DNA from: Fontibacillus phaseoli | Lineage (GTDB): Bacteria; Bacillota; Bacilli; Paenibacillales; Paenibacillaceae | Direction of reading: 5' to 3' | Assembly (NCBI RefSeq): GCF_003337355.1 | Contig: NZ_QPJW01000004.1 | Span: 62,001-126,000, forward strand | Length of the DNA: 64,000 bases | Part shown: piece by piece, positions 54,607 through 63,885 of the stretch | Layout: the number at the start of each line of letters is the position of its first letter | Numbering within the stretch: the stretch's first letter is position 1 | Notes under the pieces: generated by a model | What the model was told of the DNA's origin: nothing | Seen by the model: the letters and a program-made list of their open reading frames with translations, nothing else | The model's database searches: none | Position numbers and translations under genes: made by a program

Positions 54607-55274
54607 TGTGGGGTTTGGATTTTTCTAAAATCGATTGGCCTGAAATGGGTACGGCTTCCATCGACACGCTGCAAATGATGGGTTACGCCACCCTGTTCAC
54701 GTTTCTGATCGGTCTCCCGTTGGGTGTGCTGTTGTACACTTTTTCCCGTTCCAGTTCACCCGTTCTGGGGTGGGTGTACCGGGTCCTTTCCCTCATCGTA
54801 AACATTATCCGATCCGTACCGTTCATCATCCTGATCGTTGCCCTCATCCCGCTTACCCGGGCGATAATGGGCGTCTCTTCCGGAGTGGAAGGAACGATCC
54901 CGCCGCTCGTGATCGGGGCCGCCCCGTTCTTCGCCCGTCTCGTTGAGACGGCGCTGCGCGAAGTGGACCGCGGGGTGATCGAAGCGTCGCATGCAATGGG
55001 CGCGACTACCTTTCAGGTAATCCGCAAAGTACTGCTGCCTGAATCGTTGCCCGGTCTCATTGCTGGCATGACGATAACCGCCGTTACGCTCGTTTCCTAC
55101 ACGGCGATGTCCGGTATGGTCGGCGGCGGCGGGCTAGGCGATTTGGCTATCCGCTACGGCTACTACCGTTATGAGAAGGAAGTCATGATCGTTTCCGTTA
55201 TTTTTATGGTCATCCTGGTGCAAGTATTGCAAATGCTGGGTGACCGGCTGGTGATTTATTTTACGCGGAAATAA
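54606..55274 (+). CDS. metI: Methionine ABC transporter permease MetI
   Basis: A 222-residue permease with five membrane helices and the binding-protein-dependent EAA loop (EASHAMGATTFQVIRKVLLPE). Forms a homodimer with MetN subunits. Overlaps metN by one base, so translation is coupled. The gene order metN-metI-metQ is the standard one. Confidence 0.96.
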   Translation: MWGLDFSKIDWPEMGTASIDTLQMMGYATLFTFLIGLPLGVLLYTFSRSSSPVLGWVYRVLSLIVNIIRSVPFIILIVALIPLTRAIMGVSSGVEGTIPPLVIGAAPFFARLVETALREVDRGVIEASHAMGATTFQVIRKVLLPESLPGLIAGMTITAVTLVSYTAMSGMVGGGGLGDLAIRYGYYRYEKEVMIVSVIFMVILVQVLQMLGDRLVIYFTRK

Positions 55275-55342
55275 GGAACAACTATATATAGATACAGATT
55301 TACAACATCCTTATTCAAAAAAATTTGGGAGGGCATACTGTT

Positions 55343-56209
55343 ATGAAAAAATGGACATTCTCGTTGTTGACGCTGGCTTTAGTTTTGGTGCTTGCCGCTT
55401 GCGGAAGCAACAATGCAAAAAATGACAACCCCGCCGCTGGCAATACGCCGGCTGCAGAAAACAATGCTGCGAACACGCCGGCGACATCGGAACCGGTTAA
55501 ACTGGTCGTTGGTGCAACCGTGCCTCACGCGGATATTCTTAAGTTCATTGCGCCGGCATTGAAGGAAGAAGGCGTGGAACTGGAAGTCAGAGAATTTACG
55601 GACTACGTTCAACCTAACGTTCAAGTATTCGAAAAACAGCTGGATGCAAACTATTTCCAGCATCAGCCTTATCTTGACGAGCAAAACAAACAAAACAACT
55701 TTGATCTTGTGTCCGTTGTCGGCGTGCATGTCGAACCTATGGGCGCATACTCCAAAAACCTGAAAACGGCCGAGGAGATTGCGGACGGCGCCAAAGTGGC
55801 GATCCCGAACGATGCGACGAACGGCGGACGCGCTTTGCTGCTGCTTGAAAAGCAAGGGCTTATCAAGCTCAAGGAAGGTGCTGGAATTATGGCCACCAAA
55901 GCGGATATTACCGAAAATTCGAAAAACCTGAAATTCATTGAAGCCGACGCCGCCATGCTTCCGCGCCAATTGGAGGAAGTGGATTTGGCTCTGATCAATA
56001 CCAACTACGCGCTTGAAGCCGATCTCAACCCGGTTGACGATGCGCTGTTCATTGAAGACGCAGATTCGCCTTACACCAACATTTTGGTATCGCGCCCGGA
56101 CAACAAAGACTCCGAAGCCATCCAAAAGCTGGCTAAAGCGCTGACTTCCCCCGACGTGAAGAAGTTTATCGAAGATACCTATAAAGGTGCTTTGGTTCCA
56201 GTATTTTAA
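55343..56209 (+). CDS. metQ: Methionine-binding lipoprotein MetQ
   Basis: A 288-residue lipoprotein (lipobox VLAAC) of the NlpA/MetQ family, followed by an Asn/Ala/Pro-rich linker (about residues 22-52) and the binding domain (VVGATVPHADILKFI; HQPYLDEQNKQ; VAIPNDATNGGRALLLLEKQG). Start ATG 55343 with GGGAGGG upstream. It lies 68 bp after metI. The last gene of the unit, before the terminator at 56235. Confidence 0.96.
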   Translation: MKKWTFSLLTLALVLVLAACGSNNAKNDNPAAGNTPAAENNAANTPATSEPVKLVVGATVPHADILKFIAPALKEEGVELEVREFTDYVQPNVQVFEKQLDANYFQHQPYLDEQNKQNNFDLVSVVGVHVEPMGAYSKNLKTAEEIADGAKVAIPNDATNGGRALLLLEKQGLIKLKEGAGIMATKADITENSKNLKFIEADAAMLPRQLEEVDLALINTNYALEADLNPVDDALFIEDADSPYTNILVSRPDNKDSEAIQKLAKALTSPDVKKFIEDTYKGALVPVF

Positions 56210-56234
56210 GAAGTTGTAAACAGAAACGATTCTT

Positions 56235-56265
56235 AATCCCGTTGCTTTGCGCAGCGGGATTTTTG
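56235..56265 (+). terminator. Terminator of metNIQ
   Basis: AATCCCGTTGC pairs with GCAGCGGGATT over a five-base loop, followed by TTTTG. Confidence 0.88.
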
Positions 56266-56442
56266 TCTATACATGCCATTTGTAAAATGTTGGTTCTGGC
56301 CGGTTTATCCGCTGGATTGGATATTTTCCAATCAACGGGTTCAAGCACACAACCGTTTACTCCTTCCCCCGCTTCCCGTTTGTGGGAAAGTCTTAAATCT
56401 TTTATACTTGAAAAGAAGGTACATGTGAGGAGGAGAGGGACG

Positions 56443-57216
56443 TTGGTGGGAAAAATCGCCCTGATTACGGGAAGCGCCAAAGGCTTGGGCAAGAAGACCG
56501 CGCTGACGCTGGCGGAGCAAGGCTGCCATATCGCACTGAATTATGTACATAGTGAATCGGAAGCGCTTGCCCTTCAATCTCAAATTGAGCGGATAGGCGT
56601 TCGTTGTATCGCCGTGCAGGCTGATGTGTCCCGGCGGGAAGAGATCGAGGTTCTTGTGGATCAGGTTCAAGACAGCCTCGGAAGTATCGATATTCTTGTG
56701 AATAATGCCGGGCCGTTTATCCGTGAGCGGCGGCTGTTCACCGACTATAGTCAGGCCGATATTCTGGCTATGATCGACGGCAATCTGGTCGGCACGATGC
56801 TGTTGGATCATCAGGTCCTTCCGGGCATGCGGGACAAAGGCTGGGGACGAATCGTTCATTTTGGTTTCGGTCATGCTTCGGAATCCCGGGCCTGGCCGCA
56901 TCGCGCGGTTTATGCCGCCGCCAAAACCGGGCTCGTCTCCTTTACGAAGACCCTTGCGGTTGAAGAAGCCCCGTACGGGATTACCGTGAATATGGTATGC
57001 CCCGGAGATATTCGGGGGAGGAATAAAGAGATTTCTATCGATGAAGCCCGGAAGCTGTCCGATAAGGAGACTCCTTTAGGCCGTCCGGGCAGCGGAGAGG
57101 ATATCGCTCGCGTCATTTCGTTTCTCTGCAATAAGGATTCCGATTTCATTACTGGCAACATTATGGACATCTCAGGTGGCCTCGATCCGATTCGTCCATG
57201 GATTAAACCTTCATAG
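56443..57216 (+). CDS. Short-chain dehydrogenase/reductase
   Basis: A 257-residue SDR with a Rossmann TGSAKGLGKK nucleotide motif, NNAG structural motif and catalytic YAAAK. The usual Ser 13 residues before the Tyr is replaced: that stretch reads FGFGHASESRAW, with Ser at -9 and -11 instead. The start is TTG 56443 behind GGAGGAGAGGG; the long in-frame extension to 56242 crosses the metQ terminator and is rejected. FabG-like, but the substrate is unknown. Confidence 0.87.
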   Translation: MVGKIALITGSAKGLGKKTALTLAEQGCHIALNYVHSESEALALQSQIERIGVRCIAVQADVSRREEIEVLVDQVQDSLGSIDILVNNAGPFIRERRLFTDYSQADILAMIDGNLVGTMLLDHQVLPGMRDKGWGRIVHFGFGHASESRAWPHRAVYAAAKTGLVSFTKTLAVEEAPYGITVNMVCPGDIRGRNKEISIDEARKLSDKETPLGRPGSGEDIARVISFLCNKDSDFITGNIMDISGGLDPIRPWIKPS

Positions 57217-57242
57217 AATGAGCTTCTGCTGCTGTAAACAAT

Positions 57243-57285
57243 AAAACACGGCCTTTCCGGGTAAGCCGGATGGCCGTGTTATTGG
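57243..57285. terminator. Terminator between the SDR and nfuA genes
   Basis: ACACGGCC (57246-57253) pairs with GGCCGTGT (57272-57279). T-rich sequence follows on the minus strand (TTTTATTG), so it may serve both convergent genes. Confidence 0.7.
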
Positions 57286-57331
57286 TGTTGCTATACTGCC
57301 GGAACCAGGTTCCGGCCCGCTGCTGTATATC

Positions 57332-57577
57332 TTAAAATACTTGTACGACCTCTTGCACGCCTTCCACTTCTTCAAACAGCGCGCGTTCGATCCCTGCTTT
57401 GAGGGTAATGGTGGAGCTTGGGCAACTGCCGCAGGCACCCATCAATTTCAATTTGACGATACCGTCTTCCACGTCGACCAGTTCGACGTCGCCGCCATCA
57501 CGCTGCAGGAAGGGGCGAAGTTTGTCCAAAACTTCCAGCACCTCGTCATACAATTTATCTTGTACGTTTTCGCTCAT
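57332..57577 (-). CDS. NifU-like iron-sulfur carrier (Nfu/YutI)
   Basis: An 81-residue protein consisting of the NifU C-terminal domain with the cluster-binding CGSC motif (Cys49, Cys52) in [18 protein letters not shown]. It binds a [4Fe-4S] cluster between two subunits and passes it to client enzymes such as LipA or aconitase. Start ATG 57577 with AAAGGAG upstream. Lies near yuzB, yutJ and an IscA-like gene, as in the B. subtilis yut region. Confidence 0.93.
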   Translation of the reverse strand: MSENVQDKLYDEVLEVLDKLRPFLQRDGGDVELVDVEDGIVKLKLMGACGSCPSSTITLKAGIERALFEEVEGVQEVVQVF

Positions 57578-57659
57578 TGTTTTCAACTCCTTTCCTTTCC
57601 TATATATTATATTACAAAAAGCTTTAAATTTAAATGCTTCGCTGACGGGGGACTCGCGT

Positions 57660-57899
57660 TTGAAACCGATTATTGAATTTTGTGCAAACAATGCCGGATT
57701 TGGTACTGATGTTGCATTAAACCGGCTAAAAGAACACTATGACTGCGAAGTCATCGAATACGGTTGTCTTACGGGCTGCGGGATGTGTTATACGTCTCCG
57801 TATGCCTTGGTCAATGGAGAGACCGTGGCGGCTGAAACCGCCGAGCAGCTTTATGAAGTCATCGTGGACATGATCAAAGAGATCGAAGCGATAGATTGA
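57660..57899 (+). CDS. yuzB: YuzB (DUF1450) protein
   Basis: A 79-residue protein with conserved cysteines in EFCANN and [19 protein letters not shown], the YuzB/DUF1450 signature, possibly a metal or cluster site. The function is unknown. TTG start at 57660 with GGGGGA seven bases upstream; the open frame before it overlaps nfuA on the other strand and is not coding. It is divergent from nfuA and convergent with yutJ, the neighbours seen in Bacillus. Confidence 0.9.
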   Translation: MKPIIEFCANNAGFGTDVALNRLKEHYDCEVIEYGCLTGCGMCYTSPYALVNGETVAAETAEQLYEVIVDMIKEIEAID

Positions 57900-57950
57900 T
57901 TCCGATGGTAGTCGCTCACCCGCTTTTGAACCTGTGCAGTCCCGTCGCAA

Positions 57951-59018
57951 CTAGCCAAGATGGTGCTTGGACATCCAGAGTACACCGCTTTTTAACAGAC
58001 GCGGCACGCGTCCCGTAACCTGGGCTTTGCCCATTAAGCCGAATCCTGCTTTTTTGCCGAGTGAACCGAGGGTACCTTTCAGTTTAATGGGCTGAAGCTT
58101 CGGCGCTTCGTCGCGCCATCCGGCCGAGACAATTTGAGCGAGCTGATGGCCTTGGCCTTCGGCGGCTTGAGCGCTTGGGGCAAATGGAAGACTGGCACAG
58201 TCGCCGCAAACAAAGACTTCAGGGTAGTCCGGTATTTGGTAGTGTTCTCCAAGCAGGACACGGCCCTGACGGTCTTTTGGCACGTTCAGATTTTGCACGA
58301 GTTCCACGGGCCGGATTCCTGCGGTCCATACGGTGACATCGGACAACAGATTCCCGGTTTCATGATGGATCACTCCCGGTTCCAGTGCATGAATCGAAAT
58401 ATGGGACAGCGTCTCCACTTCGTGTTCATGAAACCATTTCGTGACATAGGTCGATACTTTTGGGGGAAAAGCCGACAAAAGACGCGAACCGCGGTCGATC
58501 AGGGAAATGTTCAAATCAGGGCGGCTTTCGCGGAGCTCGGCGGCAATCTCTACCCCGCTGAGTCCGCCGCCGACGATATTGATTTTACTGTACGGCTTGG
58601 CGTTGTTCAGGTTCATATAGGTATTGCGCACCGCCGAGAAGGACTGTATGCTGCATGAAAATTCCTTCGCGCCGGAGATATTGTGATAATTATCGGTACA
58701 GCCTAGAGCAATGACAAGCTGGTCGTATTCAAGCGGGGGTTCGCCTAACTCCGAAAAGTGGATCCTCCGGTTCTCCAAATCCAGTGATACGGCCTCTCCG
58801 TACTTGATGTTCAGACCGCTGTATTGAGGAAAGGGAACCCGGAGCTCGTGATCGGATGCCGTTCCGGCCGCCAAAGCATAGTATTCGGTCTTTAAGCTTT
58901 GGAATGGCATTCGGTCCACCAACGTAATTTGAATATCCGCAGGAATATGCCCCTTAAAAAGTTCATGAATAATGGTGGTTCCGCCATAGCCTCCACCCAG
59001 AATAACGAATTGTTTCAT
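57951..59018 (-). CDS. yutJ: NADH dehydrogenase-like flavoprotein (YutJ)
   Basis: A 355-residue pyridine nucleotide-disulfide oxidoreductase fold, type-II NADH dehydrogenase-like: FAD motif ILGGGYGGT near the start, NAD motif IVGGGLSGVEIA in the middle, and VFVCGDCASLPF before the C-terminus. It would oxidise NADH, possibly passing electrons to menaquinone, though it is shorter than classical Ndh and lacks a clear membrane-anchoring tail. Located between yuzB and mqnE. Confidence 0.87.
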   Translation of the reverse strand: MKQFVILGGGYGGTTIIHELFKGHIPADIQITLVDRMPFQSLKTEYYALAAGTASDHELRVPFPQYSGLNIKYGEAVSLDLENRRIHFSELGEPPLEYDQLVIALGCTDNYHNISGAKEFSCSIQSFSAVRNTYMNLNNAKPYSKINIVGGGLSGVEIAAELRESRPDLNISLIDRGSRLLSAFPPKVSTYVTKWFHEHEVETLSHISIHALEPGVIHHETGNLLSDVTVWTAGIRPVELVQNLNVPKDRQGRVLLGEHYQIPDYPEVFVCGDCASLPFAPSAQAAEGQGHQLAQIVSAGWRDEAPKLQPIKLKGTLGSLGKKAGFGLMGKAQVTGRVPRLLKSGVLWMSKHHLG

Positions 59019-59077
59019 CTCATCGTATTCCCTTCTGCCGGGGGTTGGTTACTATTCGTCACTGTCACCCGATTGCG

Positions 59078-60184
59078 TTATTCATAAATCTGGATTTCGT
59101 TGTAGAAGGTGTCTCTTTCCACCGGAATACGGCCGGCGCCTTTTACGAGCCAAATCAACTCTTTCCGGGTTAATCCGTCCGGGGTAAGCGCTCCAGCCGC
59201 GTGGCTGATCTGTTCCTTCAAAATCGTGCCGTGCACATCGGAGGCGCCGAAGGTTAGCGCGACCTGGGTCAACTGAACGCCGATATTGATAAAGTAGGCT
59301 TTAATGTGCTGGATATTGTCCAGCATTAACCGGCTGATGGCGATCGTTTTGAGATCTTCGTAGGCTGAATTTCTTCGCATGATCCCCGCGTTTTTATTGC
59401 GCGGCTGCATGGATAGCGGGATGAATACCATGAATCCGCCGGTTTCGTCCTGAAGCTCGCGGATCTGGATCATATGGCGGATCCGGTCCTCATGGGATTC
59501 GATCGAGCCGTAGAGCATCGTCGTATGCGTCTTCATCCCCAATTTATGGGCGGTACGGTGCACGTCGAGATATTGGTCCACGTTTGCCTTTTCCACTTTC
59601 ATTTTTTCCCGGTATTGGTCGGACAAAATTTCAGCCCCGCCTCCGGTCAACGATTTAAGGCCGGCTTTTTGCAGTTCCGTCAGAACTTCCTTCGTGCTGA
59701 GGCCGCTGATCCGCGTGAAAAATTCGATCTCAGCCGCCGTATATGCTTTGAGCGTGATGTCGGGAAACCGCTCGTTGAGCGCTTTGAGCGAGTCGACATA
59801 GTATTGGAAAGGAACGTGCTGGTTATGACCGCCGACGATGTGGAATTCACGTACGCCAGGGGTGATATGTTTCTCCACATAAGCCACCATTTCTTCGCCG
59901 GATAAGGTGTAAGAACCTTCTTCTCCTTGATCCTTGCGGAAGTTGCAGAAAGCGCAATGCGATTCGCAAATGTTGGTGAAATAAAGACTCATATTTTCGA
60001 TGAAATAAACTTTTTTTCCGTTCTTTCGCAAGTTTACTTCATTCGCCAACTGACCAATGGTCAACAAATCGTCGCTCTCATATAGATATACCCCGTCTTC
60101 GAGGGTTAAACGTTCACCTTGCCTTACTTTTTCCACAATTTCGCTCATTCTTTGGTCTGTGTTCGGGGATACTGTTGTAAACAT
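59078..60184 (-). CDS. mqnE: Aminofutalosine synthase MqnE (radical SAM)
   Basis: A 368-residue radical SAM enzyme of the futalosine menaquinone pathway, joining 3-[(1-carboxyvinyl)oxy]benzoate with SAM to form aminofutalosine. The cluster motif is Cys73/Cys77/Cys80 in CESHCAFC, followed by NFRKDQGE, typical of MqnE rather than MqnC or CofH. Other signatures: EFHIVGGHNQHVPF and TTMLYGSIESHEDRI. Start ATG 60184 with GGAGG seven bases upstream. The other mqn genes are not in the window. Confidence 0.93.
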   Translation of the reverse strand: MFTTVSPNTDQRMSEIVEKVRQGERLTLEDGVYLYESDDLLTIGQLANEVNLRKNGKKVYFIENMSLYFTNICESHCAFCNFRKDQGEEGSYTLSGEEMVAYVEKHITPGVREFHIVGGHNQHVPFQYYVDSLKALNERFPDITLKAYTAAEIEFFTRISGLSTKEVLTELQKAGLKSLTGGGAEILSDQYREKMKVEKANVDQYLDVHRTAHKLGMKTHTTMLYGSIESHEDRIRHMIQIRELQDETGGFMVFIPLSMQPRNKNAGIMRRNSAYEDLKTIAISRLMLDNIQHIKAYFINIGVQLTQVALTFGASDVHGTILKEQISHAAGALTPDGLTRKELIWLVKGAGRIPVERDTFYNEIQIYE

Positions 60185-60381
60185 GACAAAACCTCCGCTT
60201 CCTGGATGATCCATCGGATACATTATTATAGACAGATTAAACCACTTTCCTATTATAAACCCCCATTTGAAAAGGGACAACACATGGAACAAGTGGATTG
60301 CGAAGGCGCTACAATAAAAATCACACTCGCTTGAGGGGAATGGAGATGTGGAGTATACTTTGTATATAAGGAGGGGTAACG

Positions 60382-60738
60382 ATGATTGAAATCTCTGATA
60401 GCGCCGCACAGCGGATTAAGGACATGATTGCCGGGGAGGAAACGCCGGATATGTTTCTCCGCCTTGGAGTGAATCCCGGTGGATGCAGCGGTTTTTCATA
60501 TAGCATGGGACTGGACGATCAGGAAGGCGAAGGCGATGTTTACCTGGATCTCAAAGGAATCAAGGTTGTGGTCGGCAAAGAAAGCGTCCGTTACTTGAAC
60601 GGCCTTGAAATCGACTTTCAGGAATCCGGCATGTCCGGCGGCTTCACGATCAACAACCCGAACGCGATCGCTTCCTGCGGCTGTGGCCAGTCGTTCCGCA
60701 TGCGGGACGAAGAAGGGCGTCCGGAAGTTTGCGACTGA
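60382..60738 (+). CDS. IscA/HesB-family iron-sulfur assembly protein
   Basis: A 118-residue A-type carrier with the three conserved cysteines: Cys35 (GGCSG), and Cys99 and Cys101 (SCGCG). B. subtilis YutM is the likely counterpart. AAGGAGGGG lies six bases before the ATG. It is divergent from mqnE, whose radical-SAM cluster could be a client; Nfu lies 3 kb away. After the SCGCG motif there is a short acidic tail. Confidence 0.93.
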   Translation: MIEISDSAAQRIKDMIAGEETPDMFLRLGVNPGGCSGFSYSMGLDDQEGEGDVYLDLKGIKVVVGKESVRYLNGLEIDFQESGMSGGFTINNPNAIASCGCGQSFRMRDEEGRPEVCD

Positions 60739-60925
60739 GAAACGTAGTAACGATGCAGGTTGTAATTAATTCTAGCGAAACCTTATCTGGGCTGATTAAG
60801 CTTCTAATATGTATAATGGGGCGTGAAGGACAAAATACTAGATGCGTCGATTAGTAACATTGTTCGTTTTTTTATGATAGTGAGAATTTGATAAAAGGGA
60901 CTTACACAATTCTATTAATTTAAAG

Positions 60926-60970
60926 AAAGACTATTAAACGCTGTTTGCACCGTTTAATAGTCTTTTTTTT
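60926..60970. terminator. Strong terminator between the IscA-like gene and a lipoprotein gene
   Basis: GACTATTAAACG pairs exactly with CGTTTAATAGTC over a ten-base loop, followed by eight T. Located at convergent gene ends; the lipoprotein stop codon lies in the T-run. Confidence 0.9.
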
Positions 60971-61580
60971 ATTTGTAAAATAAATCATCCGATTTTCCTT
61001 CTTCATAATCAACCATATATCTAAAGGTGGGGAATATATGGAATACTTCGTCTTTTGAATTGAGAACGTGAAGTTGATATTCCATATTATCTTGGATAGT
61101 TTTAAATTGTTCTTCACTAATTTCAGAATCAACTACTTCGCTAAAAGACAAACTATAGTTTAAACGGCCATCGGAACTTATTTTACCAGGAATTATTTCA
61201 GAATTCTTATTATTTAAAATACTTTGAACGGGCTCAGGATACACAATAACAAATGAATATGTAATCCCACTATTTAATATCGTATATAATTCATCATTAA
61301 AAATATAGTCCATGGAAAATTCAATTTTCTTTTCTTTGTGAACAATTTCGAATTTTTTTACAATAAAATTAGGAGGTAAAAAGATTTTTTCAATATCCTT
61401 ATCAGAATATTGGATTTCTTGAGAAGGGGTGATTACCTCATTTGTTACTAAAGGCTGAACGAGTCCTGTTGAGTTGTTGTTTGCAACTTCTTTATTATTA
61501 GATTCATTTGTATCCCTCTGTAAAGTACCTGAGCATCCAGAAATAAATATTAGCAGTAAAATAAATATAGCTGCTTTCAT
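60969..61580 (-). CDS. Lipoprotein of unknown function, AT-rich gene
   Basis: A 203-residue lipoprotein (lipobox FISGC, Cys16). The mature part begins with an Asn/Thr-rich linker, then a soluble domain (NFIVKKFEIVHKEKKIEFSMD...). The gene is clearly AT-rich (many TTA, AAT, ATA codons) compared with its neighbours, suggesting acquisition. GGAGG lies before the ATG at 61580. No family recognised. Confidence 0.75.
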   Translation of the reverse strand: MKAAIFILLLIFISGCSGTLQRDTNESNNKEVANNNSTGLVQPLVTNEVITPSQEIQYSDKDIEKIFLPPNFIVKKFEIVHKEKKIEFSMDYIFNDELYTILNSGITYSFVIVYPEPVQSILNNKNSEIIPGKISSDGRLNYSLSFSEVVDSEISEEQFKTIQDNMEYQLHVLNSKDEVFHIFPTFRYMVDYEEGKSDDLFYK

Positions 61581-61593
61581 GGTTACCTCCGTT

Positions 61594-61731
61594 TTAAGTC
61601 CAAGTATCTATCTTTTTAACACTTAATTTACCACTATATTTATCATAAGTGTAATCAGCAGTCAATTTAGCTCTACTTATTAGCTGTCCATTGATACGGT
61701 ATTCTTTATAACCTACAAACTTATTAAACAT
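61594..61731 (-). pseudogene. C-terminal remnant of a secreted-type protein
   Basis: A 45-codon frame (YKEYRINGQLISRAKLTADY ... KKIDTWT) ends at 61594, 13 bp before the lipoprotein start. Upstream in-frame stops and a hairpin cut it off. AT-rich like the lipoprotein gene; probably the tail of the gene that preceded it in an operon. Confidence 0.5.
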
Positions 61732-61769
61732 AGCACCGCTATTTCTCTATATGAGAGAAATCTTCACCA

Positions 61770-61982
61770 ATGAAAAAGTCCATTATCGGAAGTGCCCAAG
61801 AACACCAGGGTCATTTTTTATACCTCGATGGTAGCGAGCATTATGATTTTACCGATCTTCCCCTCTATTCTCCTCTGGTATCGCTGACCGGGATGACGGG
61901 GACGCTAAAGGGAGGCAGGGGAGCCGAGATCGTGAATGCTTATGTTCTGGATTTCTTTGATACTTATTTAAAAGGAAGGTAA
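61770..61982 (+). pseudogene. C-terminal remnant of an alpha/beta-hydrolase (PAF acetylhydrolase-like)
   Basis: A 70-codon frame corresponds to the last quarter of a dienelactone-hydrolase/PAF-acetylhydrolase-type enzyme: the catalytic His is retained (DGSEHYDFTDLPLYSP), and the end is NAYVLDFFDTYLKG. The nucleophile Ser and the rest of the fold are absent, and a stop lies in frame just upstream. No ribosome site. A deletion has fused this to unrelated AT-rich sequence at a hairpin near 61743. Confidence 0.65.
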
Positions 61983-62071
61983 AAAGTCTGCGCTACTGAG
62001 CCAAGGCATCATCGATGCTATCCCGAAGTGAAAAGGGATTCGGATTTTAAACCGGCGGAATGATACCCGAG

Positions 62072-62121
62072 AAAAAAGGCTGTCTCGCGAAGGTCAACGG
62101 ACCTTACGGGACAGCCCTTTC
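62072..62121 (-). terminator. Terminator of the AI-2E-type exporter gene
   Basis: AAAGGCTGTC pairs with GACAGCCCTTT, with extended pairing inside; the minus strand then has TTTTTTCTC. Confidence 0.8.
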
Positions 62122-62131
62122 CAATTGTTTA

Positions 62132-63334
62132 TTAACCCTGTTCCGGATTCGATACTTTGACGGTAACTTCCACATCGGGGGGAAGTCCCGTGTCCTTCTC
62201 TTCCGGCTCGTATAAATGAGATCGCATCTCAAACCACTTGAATAGATGGTTGACCACCACTTTGAGCACGGCATAACCGGGCACCGCTAATATAATCCCC
62301 AGCACGCCGAACAAATTACCGGCCGTCAGAATCACAAAAATGATCGTAATCGGGTGAATTCTCAAGGATTTGCCCATAATTTGAGGCGAAATGAATTTGC
62401 CTTCGATCAATTGCACCACGGTCCAGACGATGATCAGCTTAAGCAGCATGAATGGCGAGGTTACGATCGCAATAATGAGCGCCGGCGTAATAGCGATGGC
62501 CGGTCCCAGATAAGGAACGATGCTGGTAAACGAAGCGATGATTGCCAGGACCAGGGAATAATCCATGCCGATAATCAAAAATCCGATATACAGCAATATC
62601 CCGATACAGAAGCTGACGATAATCTGACCGCGGATATAAGAGCTGATTTGTCCGTTCATTTCCGACATTACCCGGTGAGTCTGGTTCCGGAATTTTACGG
62701 GGACGTATCTCAAAATGAAGGCAGGAAGCTTTTTGCCGTCCTTCAGCAGATAGAACAGAATGAACGGGACGGTTATGATCGCGAGAACGAAGTCCTTCAA
62801 CGCCCCCAGGAATCCGCCGATCCCCGACCAGGCGTTATCCAGAATCGTAGTGGCTTGTTGGGAAATCGTTTCCCCCACTTTGGTCGGATTAAAGCCGGTT
62901 GATTCCTGAACCTGATGAAAGAAATTGCTGCCGATAAGCTTCTCGAATTGCAATTGCACCTCATAACTGTATTTGGGGAAATTGTCGATCAAATCGGTAA
63001 TCTGATTCTGAACGATCGGCACTACGGAAATGATGACAACCGTAATGATTCCTGCGATTAATAGGTAGAGGGCAACGATGGTATAGACGCGGGGAATTCC
63101 TTTGCGCTCCAGCCAATCCACGAGAGGGTTCAGCAAATAATAAATCGCGCCGGTCAGCAAGATCGGAAGCAGCACGGTTTTTAGCAGCACGGTTAACGGT
63201 TTGAATACAAACGAGACCTTGTCCAGCACCAGGACGTTAAGCCCGATGAGCAGCAAAATCAGCAGAAACAGGACAAACCGGTTGCCGAGAAAAAATCTTT
63301 TGAAACGTTCACTCCATAGTTGCGCGCTTCCCAT
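62132..63334 (-). CDS. AI-2E-family (PerM-like) transporter
   Basis: A 400-residue membrane protein with seven or eight helices of the AI-2E/UPF0118 family. Conserved regions: [26 protein letters not shown] (split) and [19 protein letters not shown] near the C-terminal half, plus the [17 protein letters not shown] motif. Members have been linked to autoinducer-2 export or Na+/H+ exchange; the substrate here is unknown. AGGAGG lies ten bases before ATG 63334. The hydrophilic tail is acidic. Confidence 0.87.
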   Translation of the reverse strand: MGSAQLWSERFKRFFLGNRFVLFLLILLLIGLNVLVLDKVSFVFKPLTVLLKTVLLPILLTGAIYYLLNPLVDWLERKGIPRVYTIVALYLLIAGIITVVIISVVPIVQNQITDLIDNFPKYSYEVQLQFEKLIGSNFFHQVQESTGFNPTKVGETISQQATTILDNAWSGIGGFLGALKDFVLAIITVPFILFYLLKDGKKLPAFILRYVPVKFRNQTHRVMSEMNGQISSYIRGQIIVSFCIGILLYIGFLIIGMDYSLVLAIIASFTSIVPYLGPAIAITPALIIAIVTSPFMLLKLIIVWTVVQLIEGKFISPQIMGKSLRIHPITIIFVILTAGNLFGVLGIILAVPGYAVLKVVVNHLFKWFEMRSHLYEPEEKDTGLPPDVEVTVKVSNPEQG

Positions 63335-63439
63335 GAAAGCAAAATCCTCCTGTCGGGTGGTATTAAGTCATAATATAGTATTACGCAAAAAAGTGATTTG
63401 GTTTCATAGTTTTTTGAAAAACGCAATGAAAAATATAAA

Positions 63440-63478
63440 GGATTCATATCGCTTCGAATTTCGAAGGAATATGAATCC
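63440..63478. terminator. Long inverted repeat, probable terminator
   Basis: GGATTCATAT..CTTCGAA pairs with TTCGAAG..ATATGAATCC. On the minus strand it is followed by CTTTATATTTTTC, so it could end the 63498 gene. Confidence 0.6.
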
Positions 63479-63497
63479 CGCATAAAAGACCGGCTTT

Positions 63498-63698
63498 TCA
63501 GAAGAACTGCTTCTCCACCATAAATGCTACCATGCATGCGGCAACCAGAGAAAACAGGATACATCCGGCACCCAGACCTTTGCGGGTCCCTTTCATAAAC
63601 CGGAATCCCGTAAAAAACAGCAGGACCGTGATCGCAGCCAGCACGAGCGACATGGCGATCATGGCAAACCAATAAAGAACTTCGAATAATTTGTTCAT
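63498..63698 (-). CDS. Small two-helix membrane protein
   Basis: 66 residues with two membrane segments (about 7-30 and 42-60) joined by a basic loop (RFMKGTRKGLG). GGAGGAAGCG lies just before ATG 63698; a four-codon-longer start overlaps that site. No family recognised. It is separated from the AI-2E-type gene by an inverted repeat. Confidence 0.7.
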   Translation of the reverse strand: MNKLFEVLYWFAMIAMSLVLAAITVLLFFTGFRFMKGTRKGLGAGCILFSLVAACMVAFMVEKQFF

Positions 63699-63885
63699 CG
63701 CTTCCTCCATCGCACTAAAGGATTCTCTTCCGGCTGAACGCCTCGTTAGCCCCTACTATACGTTAATTTCTTCATTTTGCATAGAAACCGCTGCAGGGAA
63801 AACAGGCTTCCGCCTCGGACAAACATACAAGAACACTTGACTCCGTTTGAGTATGAATAACGTATAACCGAAAGGGGATGGTGTC

